A DNA stretch of 64,000 nt from Dichotomicrobium sp964540795. GTDB lineage: Bacteria > Pseudomonadota > Alphaproteobacteria > Rhizobiales > Rhodomicrobiaceae. This document shows, piece by piece, positions 28,355 to 37,065 of the stretch. The notes beneath the pieces were generated by a model, which saw only the letters and a list, made by a program, of their open reading frames with translations, was not told the origin of the DNA and did no database searches. The position numbers and the translations under genes are program-made. The first letter of the stretch is position 1, and every line of letters starts with the position of its first letter. The DNA lies in NCBI GenBank assembly GCA_964540795.1, contig CAZINX010000002.1, positions 1 through 64,000 of the forward strand, read 5' to 3'.

Positions 28355-28839
28355 TGGATACCACTTTCTGGGTTGCGGTTTCCTTCTTCCTGTTTATCGC
28401 GCTGATCGTTTATCTGGCGGTGCCGCGCAAGATCATCTCCGCGCTCGACAAACGCGCCGAGAGCATTCAGCGGGAACTGGCTGAAGCGCGGCGGCTGCGC
28501 GAGGAGGCGCAGGCGATCCTGGCGGACTACCAGCGCAAGCAGCGCGACGCCGAAACCGAAGCCAACGACATTATCGCCCAGGCGGAACGCGAGGCGCAGG
28601 CCTACGCGGAGGAAACGCGCAAGCAGTTCGAGGACATGCTGAACCGGCGCGTGCAGATGGCTGATGAGAAGATCGCCCGCGCGGAAGCGCAGGCCGTGGC
28701 CGAAGTCCGCGGTCGGGCGGTGGATGCCTCGGTCGAGGCGGCCGAGCAGATTATCGGGGAAAAGCTCAGCGAGGACAAAGCGCAGGCGCTTGTGCAACAG
28801 AGCGTCGATCAGCTCAAGAGGCACGGCGGCGCGCACTGA
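28354..28839 (+). CDS. atpF: F0F1 ATP synthase subunit b
   Basis: Second peripheral-stalk subunit, 161 residues: an N-terminal membrane helix (about 5-22) followed by a charged coiled coil with L-R-E-E-A-Q-A-I-L-A-D-Y-Q-R-K, a block typical of alphaproteobacterial subunit b. It should form a heterodimer with b' to hold F1 to F0. It is the last gene of the cluster; a small secreted-protein gene converges 21 bases further on. Confidence 0.92.
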   Translation: MDTTFWVAVSFFLFIALIVYLAVPRKIISALDKRAESIQRELAEARRLREEAQAILADYQRKQRDAETEANDIIAQAEREAQAYAEETRKQFEDMLNRRVQMADEKIARAEAQAVAEVRGRAVDASVEAAEQIIGEKLSEDKAQALVQQSVDQLKRHGGAH

Positions 28840-28859
28840 GGCGGCCGCCGCCCGGAAAG

Positions 28860-29183
28860 TCACCGCTGGCAGGGGTTCGCCTTCGCCACGCAGCGCACGA
28901 AGATGCCCTCCGGGTGGCACTCGATGCGCTTGCCCCGCGCTTGCTTCCAATAGCCGTAATCGTGCCCGTAGACATAGCGCGCCTCCCGCTTCCAGGCGAA
29001 AACTGCGCTGTTGCGCGCAAACTGGCGCACAAGGTTCTTCTTGCCCGCCGAGCGAATCAGCGCACCACAGTGCCGCACGGGATAGTCGCCATAGTAGCCG
29101 CCGGACCGCGCCTCGGCATCCGCGCCCGCCGCGCCCAGCGTTCCCGCCGCGATCGCCGCGGCCATGACAAGCTTCCAGATCAT
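28860..29183 (-). CDS. Small secreted protein of unknown function
   Basis: Protein of 107 residues with a clear signal peptide (about 1-25, ending A-D-A-E-A). The mature part of about 80 residues has four cysteines (in R-H-C-G, R-I-E-C, V-R-C-V and N-P-C) that could form two disulfides. It also has many Tyr, Gly and Arg residues, with W-K-R-E-A-R-Y-V-Y-G-H-D-Y-G-Y-W-K. AGGAGGG precedes the ATG at 29183. I do not recognise the family. It stands alone between the convergent atpF and the gcv operon upstream region. Confidence 0.72.
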   Translation of the reverse strand: MIWKLVMAAAIAAGTLGAAGADAEARSGGYYGDYPVRHCGALIRSAGKKNLVRQFARNSAVFAWKREARYVYGHDYGYWKQARGKRIECHPEGIFVRCVAKANPCQR

Positions 29184-29309
29184 TTTGTCCCTCCTGCCGG
29201 TTCTCGAAAATCGTCAAATCCAACAGGAGCGAGACTAGCCCGGCCCGCCTGAACTCCGGCGGAACCGGGCATTCATATTTCATTCACGCCGCATGGCCGG
29301 GGGCGGGCG

Positions 29310-30848
29310 CTACTCCGCGGCCTTGGCCTGTTGGGGCGGCTCCCAGCGCAGAACGGGGTGGCGCGCGGCCTTGACCTCGTCCAGACGGCGGCGCGGCGCA
29401 AAGCGCGGGGCCTCGGTAAAGCGCTCGCTCTCGCCCGCCTGCGCGGCCTTCGCAAGCGCGCGCATCGCGTCGATGAACTGGTCGAGGCTGTGTTTCGACT
29501 CGCTCTCGGTCGGCTCCACCAGCATCGCGCCATGCGCCACCAGCGGGAAATACACCGTCATCGGGTGGAAGCCCTCGTCGATCATCGCCTTGGCGAAGTC
29601 GAGCGTGCTCACGCCGGTATCTTTCAGGAACTGGTCGTCGAACAGCACTTCATGCATACAGATGCAATCGCCGTAAGGCTGGCTGAACAGATCGCGCAGC
29701 CGCGCGCGAATATAGTTGGCGTTCAGCACCGCATCTTCGGAAGCCTGACGCATCCCGTCGGATCCCTGCGCCATCATGTAGGCCAGCGCACGCACGAACA
29801 TGCCCATCTGCCCGTGGAACGCCGTGAGCCGGCCGAAGGGCTGCTCGCCGGGCACATCGTCGGCAAACTCGGCAAGGCGTGCCCCGCCCTCGCCCGCCGC
29901 CACGCGGGGCAGCGGCGCGAAGGGCGCGATCGCCGCCGAGAAAATCACTGGCCCGGAGCCTGGCCCGCCGCCGCCATGCGGCGTCGAGAAGGTCTTGTGC
30001 AGGTTCAGGTGCATCGCGTCGATGCCGAGATCGCCCGGACGCACCTTTGCGCAAATCGCGTTGAAGTTCGCGCCGTCACAGTAGAGATACGCGCCCGCCG
30101 CGTGCAGTGCCTCGGCGATCCGGATGATGTCAGGCTCGAACAGCCCGCAGGTGTTCGGGTTGGTCAGCATCATCGCGGCGGTATCCGGCCCGATCACGTC
30201 GCCCACGGCCTCCACGCTGACGGTGCCGTCCTCGCGCACCTCGACCGGGCGCACCTCGTAACCCAGCAGCGCGGCGGTTGCCGGATTGGTGCCATGCGCG
30301 CTGTCCGGCACGATCACCACGCGCCGCTGCACGTTCTCGCCGCTCGCCTCATGCGCGGCCTTGATGCCGATCATCCCGCACAACTCGCCATGCGCTCCCG
30401 CTTTCGGCGAGAGCGCCACGGCTTCCATCCCGGTGAGTTCGAGGATCCAGCGCGACAGCGTCTCCATCAGCTCGATCGCGCCGGGCACGGTCTTCTGCGG
30501 CTGCAGCGGATGGATGTCGGCAAAGCCTGGCAACCGCGCCGCCTTTTCATTCGCGCGGGGGTTGTGCTTCATCGTGCAGGAGCCGAGCGGGAAGATGCCG
30601 GTGTCGATGGCGTAGTTGTTCCGGCTCAGCCGCACATAGTGACGCACCGTCTCCGGCTCGCTCAGACCCGGCAGACCGATCTCGCCGCGCCGCTCCAACC
30701 CGCCAAGCCGGTTCTCCCCTTCCGGCACCTCGATGTCCACGCCAGAGCGGTCCGGCGCGCCGGTCTCGAAGATCAGCGGCTCCTCGATCCGCAGCGCGCG
30801 GTTGCCGGTAAAGGTCGCCGGGCGCATGTCGTTAGCGATCTCATTCAT
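29310..30848 (-). CDS. gcvPB: Glycine dehydrogenase (decarboxylating) subunit 2, GcvPB
   Basis: C-terminal half of the glycine cleavage P-protein as a separate gene, 512 residues. It carries the pyridoxal phosphate lysine Lys285 in L-N-L-H-K-T-F-S-T-P-H-G-G-G-G-P. With GcvPA it decarboxylates glycine and passes the aminomethyl group to the lipoyl arm of GcvH. The ATG at 30848 overlaps the gcvPA stop in ATGA, so the subunits are translationally coupled. The frame runs further upstream, but those residues are antisense to gcvPA. The C-terminal 45 residues are Ala/Arg-rich and probably flexible. Confidence 0.94.
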   Translation of the reverse strand: MNEIANDMRPATFTGNRALRIEEPLIFETGAPDRSGVDIEVPEGENRLGGLERRGEIGLPGLSEPETVRHYVRLSRNNYAIDTGIFPLGSCTMKHNPRANEKAARLPGFADIHPLQPQKTVPGAIELMETLSRWILELTGMEAVALSPKAGAHGELCGMIGIKAAHEASGENVQRRVVIVPDSAHGTNPATAALLGYEVRPVEVREDGTVSVEAVGDVIGPDTAAMMLTNPNTCGLFEPDIIRIAEALHAAGAYLYCDGANFNAICAKVRPGDLGIDAMHLNLHKTFSTPHGGGGPGSGPVIFSAAIAPFAPLPRVAAGEGGARLAEFADDVPGEQPFGRLTAFHGQMGMFVRALAYMMAQGSDGMRQASEDAVLNANYIRARLRDLFSQPYGDCICMHEVLFDDQFLKDTGVSTLDFAKAMIDEGFHPMTVYFPLVAHGAMLVEPTESESKHSLDQFIDAMRALAKAAQAGESERFTEAPRFAPRRRLDEVKAARHPVLRWEPPQQAKAAE

Positions 30849-32176
30849 GCCAAAACCTCCTTCAGCGCGGCGACATAGGCCGCGCGGTCCTCGGGCGTCG
30901 TCGTCTCGGTGGCAGCAACGATGATGCGGTCGGCCAGATCGGGCCGGTCCGGCCACAGGCGCGCGGCGGGCACGCCGCCCAGCACGCCGTTGTCGGCCAG
31001 CCTGTCGATCACCTCCGCGCCGTCGCCCGGCACCTGGATCGTGAATTCGTTGAAGAACTGATCGGTCAGCACCTCGACGCCCGGAACCCGCGCCAGATCG
31101 TCGGCCAGCGCCACCGCCGCCCGGTGATTGGCAAGTGCCAGATTGCGCAGCCCCTTATCGCCCATCAACGTCAGATGGATTGTAAAGGCGAGCGCGCACA
31201 GCCCTGAGTTGGTGCAAATGTTGCTGGTCGCGCGGTCGCGGCGGATGTGCTGCTCGCGCGTGGACAACGTGAGGACGAAACCGCGCTTGCCGTTTTCGTC
31301 AGTGGTCTCGCCCGCGAGGCGGCCGGGCATCTGGCGCACATATTTCTGCCGCGTGGCGAACAGGCCGAGATACGGCCCGCCGAAGTTCAGCCCGTTGCCG
31401 ATCGACTGGCCTTCCGCCACGACGATATCCGCGCCCATTTCGCCCGGCGGGGTCAGCGCGCCGAGCGACAGCACCTCCGTCACCGCGACGATCAGCAGCG
31501 CGCCGGCCTCATGCACCTTGTCGGCCAGCTTGCGCAGGTCGTGGACACGCCCGAACACATCCGGCGTCTGGACGATCACGCAAGCCGTCTTGTCATCCAG
31601 CGCGCCCGCCATCTGGTCGTCCTCGACGGCGACGCTCTCATGCTCGGAGAAATGGCCGAAGGTCTCGATCACCGCGCGGTAATGCGGGTGCAGGCCCGCG
31701 CTGATGACCGCCTTGGGCCGCTTGGTCACGCGCTGCGCCATCAGCACGGCTTCCGACGCTGCCGTGGAGCCGTCATACATCGAGGCATTGGCGACATCCA
31801 TGCCGGTCAGCATCGCCACCTGCGTCTGAAACTCGAACAGGTATTGCAGCGTGCCCTGCGCGATCTCGGGCTGATACGGCGTATAGGCCGTCATGAATTC
31901 GGAGCGCTGGATCAGGTGGTCCACCGTGGCGGGGACATGATGCTTATACGCGCCGCAGCCGACAAAGAACGGCACCGAGCCGGCCGGCATGTTCTTGTCG
32001 GCCATGCGGGACATCGCGCGCTCCAGCGCGATCTCGCTGGCATGGCGCGGCAGATCGGGCAGTTCTCTCAGCAGCGCGCCTTCGGGCACATCGGCGAACA
32101 GATCGTCAATCTCGCGCACGCCGATCGCGGCCAGCATCGCGTCGCGGTCGGCTTCGGAATGGGGCAGCAGACGCAT
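30845..32176 (-). CDS. gcvPA: Glycine dehydrogenase (decarboxylating) subunit 1, GcvPA
   Basis: N-terminal half of the split P-protein, 443 residues, with M-R-L-L-P-H-S-E-A-D-R at the start, A-Y-T-P-Y-Q-P-E-I-A-Q-G-T-L-Q and the P-Y-L-G-L-F-A-T-R region that shapes the active site. It has no PLP lysine of its own and must pair with GcvPB. The start overlaps the gcvH stop by one base (TGATG). Split P-proteins are familiar from Gram-positive bacteria and Thermus; most alphaproteobacteria I would compare have the fused form of about 950 residues. Confidence 0.94.
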   Translation of the reverse strand: MRLLPHSEADRDAMLAAIGVREIDDLFADVPEGALLRELPDLPRHASEIALERAMSRMADKNMPAGSVPFFVGCGAYKHHVPATVDHLIQRSEFMTAYTPYQPEIAQGTLQYLFEFQTQVAMLTGMDVANASMYDGSTAASEAVLMAQRVTKRPKAVISAGLHPHYRAVIETFGHFSEHESVAVEDDQMAGALDDKTACVIVQTPDVFGRVHDLRKLADKVHEAGALLIVAVTEVLSLGALTPPGEMGADIVVAEGQSIGNGLNFGGPYLGLFATRQKYVRQMPGRLAGETTDENGKRGFVLTLSTREQHIRRDRATSNICTNSGLCALAFTIHLTLMGDKGLRNLALANHRAAVALADDLARVPGVEVLTDQFFNEFTIQVPGDGAEVIDRLADNGVLGGVPAARLWPDRPDLADRIIVAATETTTPEDRAAYVAALKEVLA

Positions 32177-32553
32177 CAGTCGAGACCCTCCAGATAGCTC
32201 TTGTATTCATCGGCGCTCATCAGCTTGTCGAGTTCGCCCTTGTCGGCGATCTTCAGCTTGACGAACCACGCCTCGCCTTCCGGGTCGGCATTGACTTTTT
32301 CCGGGCTGTCGGGCAGCCCCGAATTGACTTCGGCGACCTCGCCGGATACGGGCGCGTAAACCTCGCTCGCGGCCTTGACCGATTCGACGACCGCCAGCTC
32401 ATCGTTCTGCGCGACCTTCTTGCCGATCTCGGGCAGTTCGACAAAAACCACCTCGCCGAGTTGCTCCTGCGCGTGGCTGGAGATGCCGACGATGCCGGTG
32501 TCGCCGTCGATGCGGATGTATTCGTGTTCCTTTGTGTATCTGATATCGGTCAT
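32176..32553 (-). CDS. gcvH: Glycine cleavage system H protein
   Basis: Lipoyl carrier of 125 residues. The lipoylated lysine is Lys60 in V-E-S-V-K-A-A-S-E-V-Y-A-P-V-S-G. It shuttles the aminomethyl group from the P-protein to GcvT and is reoxidised by dihydrolipoamide dehydrogenase, for which an lpd gene lies in this window at 47.4-48.8 kb. It follows gcvT by 58 bases and is coupled to gcvPA by a one-base overlap. Confidence 0.96.
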   Translation of the reverse strand: MTDIRYTKEHEYIRIDGDTGIVGISSHAQEQLGEVVFVELPEIGKKVAQNDELAVVESVKAASEVYAPVSGEVAEVNSGLPDSPEKVNADPEGEAWFVKLKIADKGELDKLMSADEYKSYLEGLD

Positions 32554-32611
32554 GGTCTCCGTCCCTTGAGCGTTTGAGCGCGCACCTCTCGGGGCGCCGG
32601 CGCGGTGAGTG

Positions 32612-33778
32612 TCAGGAAGCCGCCTTCGCCTTGACGGCGTAGCGGTGGGCGACGAAAGGCAGGTCTACGACCCGGCCGGGGTGGGCCTTGCCGCGAATCT
32701 GGAAGGTGACGGGCGTGCCGGACGCGGCATCGTCGGCGGCGACATAGCCCATCGCGATCGGCGCTCCGAGCGTCGGGCTGAAAGCGCCGCTGGTGACGGC
32801 CCCGATCCGCACGCCCTCGGCGTCGAAGATTTCCGTGCCCTCGCGCGGCGTGGCACGGCCATCGGGTTTCATGCCCACGCGCAGGCGCGATGGGCCGTCG
32901 CGCAGTTCGCCCAGAATGCGATCCGCGCCGGGAAAGCCGCCCTCGACGCGGCGGCGCTTGCCGATCGACCAGGCCAGATCGGCCTCGACCGGCGAGGTCG
33001 TCTCGTCGATGTCATGACCGTACAGGCACAGCCCCGCCTCAAGGCGCAGCGTGTCGCGCGCGCCCAGGCCCGCGGGCTTGACCCTCTCGTCCTCCAGCAG
33101 CGCGCGGGCGAAGGCTTCGGCCTGATCCGCGGCAAGCGAAACCTCGAATCCGTCCTCGCCCGTGTAGCCCGAGCGCGAAATCCAGACCTTGCCGTAGGAC
33201 GTGTCGGGATAAGCGCGGAAGGACATGAAGCGCATCGTCTCGCAGCCGGGAAAATGCTTCGCCAGCGCGTCGGCCGCCGCTGGCCCCTGCAGCGCGAGGA
33301 GCGCCTGAGCGTCAAGCGGGTCCAGCCGCGCCTCTTCGGCGTGCGCGGCGACGTGGGCCAGATCGACATCCTTGCGCGCGGCATTGATGACCAGATAGAG
33401 CCATTCGCGCCCGTCCATCCCGCCGACCCTGGACACCATCAGATCGTCGATGATGCCGCCGTCGGCGTTGGTGAACTGCGTGTAGCGCATCCGCCCCGGC
33501 TTCAGCCCGGCGATATCGCCCGGCACAAGACGTTCCATGATCGCGCAGACATCCTCGTCGTGCGAGAACAGCGCCTGGCCCATGTGCGAAACGTCGAAAA
33601 GCGAGGCCTGGCTGCGGGTGTGCTTGTGCTCGGCGATGATGCCCGGGGGGTAGTTGAGCGGCATCTCGTAGCCGCTGAACGGCACCATCTTCGCGCCAAG
33701 ATCAACGTGGAGGCCGTGCAGCGGCGTGCGTTTTAATGCACTATTGGTATCGGTCGGGCACTGCTTTGCGTCTGACAT
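32612..33778 (-). CDS. gcvT: Glycine cleavage system T protein (aminomethyltransferase)
   Basis: Folate-dependent aminomethyltransferase of 388 residues, releasing ammonia and making 5,10-methylene-tetrahydrofolate. Diagnostic stretches are F-D-V-S-H-M-G-Q near 50, R-S-G-Y-T-G-E-D-G-F-E-V in the middle and the C-terminal barrel with G-x-V-T-S-G-A-F-S-P. It is the first gene of the operon, 59 bases downstream of the tandem glycine riboswitch. The ATG at 33778 has only a weak ribosome site (GACCTGAG), which leaves room for riboswitch control of translation. Confidence 0.95.
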   Translation of the reverse strand: MSDAKQCPTDTNSALKRTPLHGLHVDLGAKMVPFSGYEMPLNYPPGIIAEHKHTRSQASLFDVSHMGQALFSHDEDVCAIMERLVPGDIAGLKPGRMRYTQFTNADGGIIDDLMVSRVGGMDGREWLYLVINAARKDVDLAHVAAHAEEARLDPLDAQALLALQGPAAADALAKHFPGCETMRFMSFRAYPDTSYGKVWISRSGYTGEDGFEVSLAADQAEAFARALLEDERVKPAGLGARDTLRLEAGLCLYGHDIDETTSPVEADLAWSIGKRRRVEGGFPGADRILGELRDGPSRLRVGMKPDGRATPREGTEIFDAEGVRIGAVTSGAFSPTLGAPIAMGYVAADDAASGTPVTFQIRGKAHPGRVVDLPFVAHRYAVKAKAAS

Positions 33779-33837
33779 GTCTCAGGTCCATCGTGAGCGT
33801 TCGTCGCTTCGCAGCCCGTCGGCATGAAAAGCGTCGC

Positions 33838-34018
33838 CCCCTCTGTCATGGAACCTGAGAGATTTTGCCGGCAGGCATGTGCCGGACTACCCCTTCGGTG
33901 GACCGGCATGGCCGGCCGCTTTCCAGAGTGCTGTTCGTCCCGCGGTCCTTTTGCCTGAGAGTTTCCGGGGCGGTTGCTCCTTCGGCGCCGGCGTCGAGCC
34001 GATCTCTCCCGCGAACGA
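33838..34018 (-). promoter_or_regulatory. Tandem glycine riboswitch upstream of gcvT
   Basis: Two glycine aptamers in series read on the minus strand. Aptamer I (34018 to 33933) shows GGGAGAGATC, CCGAAGGAGCAA and ACTCTCAGGCAAAAGGA, with closing stem GTTCG/CGAAC. Aptamer II (about 33930 to 33838) shows CTCTGG, ACCGAAGGGGTAG and AATCTCTCAGGTTCCA, with closing stem CTCTG/CAGAG. These are the consensus blocks of the known gcvT element, separated by only a few bases. Glycine should switch the operon on. I see no clear intrinsic terminator between 33838 and the gcvT start, so control may be at translation. This element accounts for most of the 361-base gap between gcvT and the lipoprotein gene. Confidence 0.95.
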
Positions 34019-34139
34019 TTGCCAGCGATGTGGGCTCAGCATAGCGAAAAGCCGCCGCATGTCAAATTGCGGCCCCGGCTCAACCCTTGACGAGCTTTGC
34101 GGGCTACGGCCTGGAGCCGCGCGTTTCCGGCCAAACCGT

Positions 34140-34847
34140 TCAGGTTGCGCCCGGGATTTCCCGGTCGAAGGCCACAAACAGCTTGTAGGAAGACGGGGCG
34201 GTTCCCGGCTCGGCTTCGAAGCTGATCGTGCGCACCACCGAAAAGTAATCCACCGGGTTCTCGCGGCGCAGTTCAACCTCGACCGTCAGCCGCTCGCTGC
34301 GGATTCTCGACCCGTCAGCGCGCGTCAGATAGAGGTTTACGGGCACATCCACCAGGCCGTCCTCGCCGCGCGGCCCCATCAGCACGCGACCGGCGAAGCC
34401 GTACTTGACGCTGACCCGCTGACCGTCGATCTCGCATTCGCGCGCCACCTTGGTGATGCTGCCGCGATGGCGCATCGCCAACCGCTCGCCGACGCGCCCC
34501 GGCTCGTAAACCGTAACATGCCGGTCCGCCGGCCAGATCTTGAAGCGTGGGCAACCCGACGCCGGGCCTGACGCATCGATACGCCCGCTGGAGTCGGAGC
34601 GCGCGGCCTCAAGCATCCCTTCCTCGGTGATGCTGGCGCTCCAGTCCGCCTCCTGCGGTTCGTCCTCCGATGAGCCGAAAACGCCGCCGCCGAGGCCGGA
34701 GGTAATCTGCGAAATGCCGCAGGCGCTCAGAACAAGCGTTCCCGCCACAACGGCCGCAAGCCGGAGAGCCCGCGAGACGGGCCATGCCTTCTTGATGTGC
34801 CGGGGCCTGACACGTCGGCTGCCGATCCCCATGTCCCGAATATGCAT
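34140..34847 (-). CDS. Predicted lipoprotein of unknown function
   Basis: Protein of 235 residues. After a basic N-terminus there is a hydrophobic segment ending in the lipobox L-S-A-C at about residue 42, then a Gly/Ser-rich stretch. A folded domain with two cysteines (G-C-P-R-F-K and R-E-C-E-I-D) and a beta-rich pattern follows. I do not recognise the family with certainty. The start is uncertain: ATG at 34847 is used here, with GGAGG thirteen bases upstream. An ATG five codons later or the longer frame from 34886 are possible. It stands alone between the glycine riboswitch and ispH. Confidence 0.7.
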   Translation of the reverse strand: MHIRDMGIGSRRVRPRHIKKAWPVSRALRLAAVVAGTLVLSACGISQITSGLGGGVFGSSEDEPQEADWSASITEEGMLEAARSDSSGRIDASGPASGCPRFKIWPADRHVTVYEPGRVGERLAMRHRGSITKVARECEIDGQRVSVKYGFAGRVLMGPRGEDGLVDVPVNLYLTRADGSRIRSERLTVEVELRRENPVDYFSVVRTISFEAEPGTAPSSYKLFVAFDREIPGAT

Positions 34848-35106
34848 CACCGGTTCGCGACCCCTCCTTTGCCATTCTGCGCCCACTCGCCCGGATAGAT
34901 GGTTAATTTGGACACTTCGTGACGATCCTCTTGTTCATCTGCGGGTCCGGTTGATACAAACTGTGGCGAGAGCGACGATTTTCACGGTGCGCGCGACCAT
35001 AGGAACGAGGGCGCTGCTCGGCAAGTGAAAGCCGCGTGCAGACTCACAGGCAAAAGGTCTGGACTGCCGCAGAATTGAATTACCTCCATAATCGAAGGGG
35101 AAGCTC

Positions 35107-36063
35107 GTGACAAAGCCCGAATTACAGGTCCTGCTGGCCGCGCCGCGCGGTTTCTGCGCCGGCGTGGATCGCGCCATCGACATCGTCGAACTCGCCCTGC
35201 AGAAGTACGGGCCGCCGGTCTATGTCCGTCACGAAATCGTCCATAACCGCTACGTGGTCGAGGGGCTGAAGGCCAAGGGCGCGGTCTTCGTTGAAGAGCT
35301 TGACGAAATCCCCGATACCGACCAGCCGGTGATCTTCTCAGCGCACGGCGTGCCGAAGGCCGTTCCCGCGGCGGCGGAAAAGCGCAACATGTTCTATATC
35401 GACGCGACCTGCCCGCTGGTGTCGAAGGTGCATATCGAGGCGGAGCGGCTGCACGCGCGCGGCTTTGACATCCTGCTGATCGGCCACGACGGACACCCGG
35501 AGGTCGCAGGCACCATGGGCCAGCTGCCCGAAGGCGCGATCAAGCTGATCGAAACGGTGGAGGATGCCCGCACGGTGGAGGCCCGCGACCCGGAGAAGCT
35601 TGCCTTCGTGACGCAGACGACGCTTTCGGTCGACGATACCGCCGAGATCGTCGAGGCGCTTAAGGCGCGATTCCCTAGCATCGTCGGCCCCCACAAGGAG
35701 GATATCTGCTACGCCACCACCAACCGGCAGGCGGCCGTCAAGGCGATCGCGCCGCAGGCGGAGGCGCTGCTGGTCATCGGCGCGCCCAACAGCTCGAACT
35801 CGATGCGCCTCGTGGAGGTCGGCAAGGCCGCGGGCTGCCGCGTCGCCCATCTGGTGCAGCGCGCAGGCGACATCCCTTGGGCGGAACTGGACGGCGTGTC
35901 CTCCCTCGGCATCACCGCAGGCGCAAGCGCGCCGGAGGCGCTGGTCGAGGAGATCATCGACGCGCTGCGCGAACGGTTTGAGCTCACCATTGAAACCGTG
36001 ACAACCGCCACCGAGGACGTGACCTTCAAGATCCCGCGCGCACTGCAGGACTCGGCGGCCTGA
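35107..36063 (+). CDS. ispH: 4-hydroxy-3-methylbut-2-enyl diphosphate reductase IspH
   Basis: Last enzyme of the MEP isoprenoid pathway, making isopentenyl and dimethylallyl diphosphate. The 318-residue protein has the three iron-sulfur cysteines Cys17 (G-F-C-A-G-V), Cys102 (D-A-T-C-P-L-V) and Cys201 (D-I-C-Y-A-T-T-N-R-Q), and the catalytic glutamate in G-H-x-G-H-P-E. It starts with GTG at 35107, with GAAGGGGAAGC upstream. It leads the ispH-thrB-rnhA run on the plus strand, a common neighbourhood in Hyphomicrobiales. Confidence 0.96.
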   Translation: MTKPELQVLLAAPRGFCAGVDRAIDIVELALQKYGPPVYVRHEIVHNRYVVEGLKAKGAVFVEELDEIPDTDQPVIFSAHGVPKAVPAAAEKRNMFYIDATCPLVSKVHIEAERLHARGFDILLIGHDGHPEVAGTMGQLPEGAIKLIETVEDARTVEARDPEKLAFVTQTTLSVDDTAEIVEALKARFPSIVGPHKEDICYATTNRQAAVKAIAPQAEALLVIGAPNSSNSMRLVEVGKAAGCRVAHLVQRAGDIPWAELDGVSSLGITAGASAPEALVEEIIDALRERFELTIETVTTATEDVTFKIPRALQDSAA

Positions 36064-36082
36064 GCGCGGCCCTGGAGCCGGC

Positions 36083-37048
36083 ATGGCCGTCTACACCGAA
36101 GTCACAGCCGAAGAACTTGCCAGCCTGCTCGCGGGGTATGACATCGGCCGGCCGGTTTCGATGAAGGGCATCGCCGAGGGCGTCGAGAACACCAACTATC
36201 TCGTCACCACCGGGCAGGGCGACTACATCCTCACGCTTTACGAAAAGCGGGTGGATTGCGGCGATCTGCCGTTTTTCATCGGCCTGCTCGACTACCTGGC
36301 CGCGCGGTCGGTCCCCTGCCCCGTTCCGATCCATGACCGGCAAGGCCGGGTGCTGCACACGCTGTGCGGCCGCTCGGCCGCGCTGTTCTCGTTTCTGCCC
36401 GGTATATCGGTGCGCCGCCCCTCGGTGGCGCAATGCGCGGCGGTTGGCGCGGAACTGGCGAAGCTGCATCTGGCGGGACGCGGCTTCGAGATGCGCCGCG
36501 AGAACAACCTCTCGCTCGACGGCTGGGAGCGGCTGCGCTCAGACCTTGGCGATCGCGCGGACGAGCTTTGGCAGGGCCTCGGCGAATTGCTCGACAGCGA
36601 GCTGGCGTTCCTGCGCGCCCACTGGCCCGGCGATCTGCCCGCAGGCGTGATCCACGCCGATCTGTTCCCGGACAACGTGCTGTTCCTCGACGGCGACGTG
36701 TCGGGGATGATCGATTTCTACTTCGCATGCAATGACCTCCTGGCCTACGACATCGCGATATGCCTGAACGCATGGTGCTTCGAGGCCGATCACAGCTTCA
36801 ACATCACCAAGGCGCGCGCTTTTCTGGAGAGTTATCGCGGCATCCGGCCGATGAGCGCGGCGGAGACCGGGGCGCTGCCGATCCTTGCGCGCGGGGCGGC
36901 GCTGCGCTTTCTGCTGACGCGGGCTTATGACTGGTTCCACACCGCGCCGGACGCCTATGTGCGGCCCAAGTCGCCGGACGAATACCTGCGCAAGCTGCGC
37001 TTTCATCAGCGCGTCAAGTCGCTGAGCGAATACGGGCTTGCGCCTTGA
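36083..37048 (+). CDS. thrB: Homoserine kinase ThrB (aminoglycoside-phosphotransferase fold)
   Basis: Homoserine kinase of the alphaproteobacterial type, 321 residues, with the APH kinase fold. The N-terminal V-E-N-T-N-Y-L-V-T-T binds nucleotide, and the catalytic loop is H-A-D-L-F-P-D-N-V-L-F. The magnesium aspartate follows in M-I-D-F-Y-F-A-C-N-D. It phosphorylates homoserine for threonine synthesis; threonine synthase is in the same window at 45.1-46.5 kb. It begins 19 bases after ispH. Confidence 0.93.
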   Translation: MAVYTEVTAEELASLLAGYDIGRPVSMKGIAEGVENTNYLVTTGQGDYILTLYEKRVDCGDLPFFIGLLDYLAARSVPCPVPIHDRQGRVLHTLCGRSAALFSFLPGISVRRPSVAQCAAVGAELAKLHLAGRGFEMRRENNLSLDGWERLRSDLGDRADELWQGLGELLDSELAFLRAHWPGDLPAGVIHADLFPDNVLFLDGDVSGMIDFYFACNDLLAYDIAICLNAWCFEADHSFNITKARAFLESYRGIRPMSAAETGALPILARGAALRFLLTRAYDWFHTAPDAYVRPKSPDEYLRKLRFHQRVKSLSEYGLAP

Positions 37049-37065
37049 ACCCCGCAGGAGATGAC

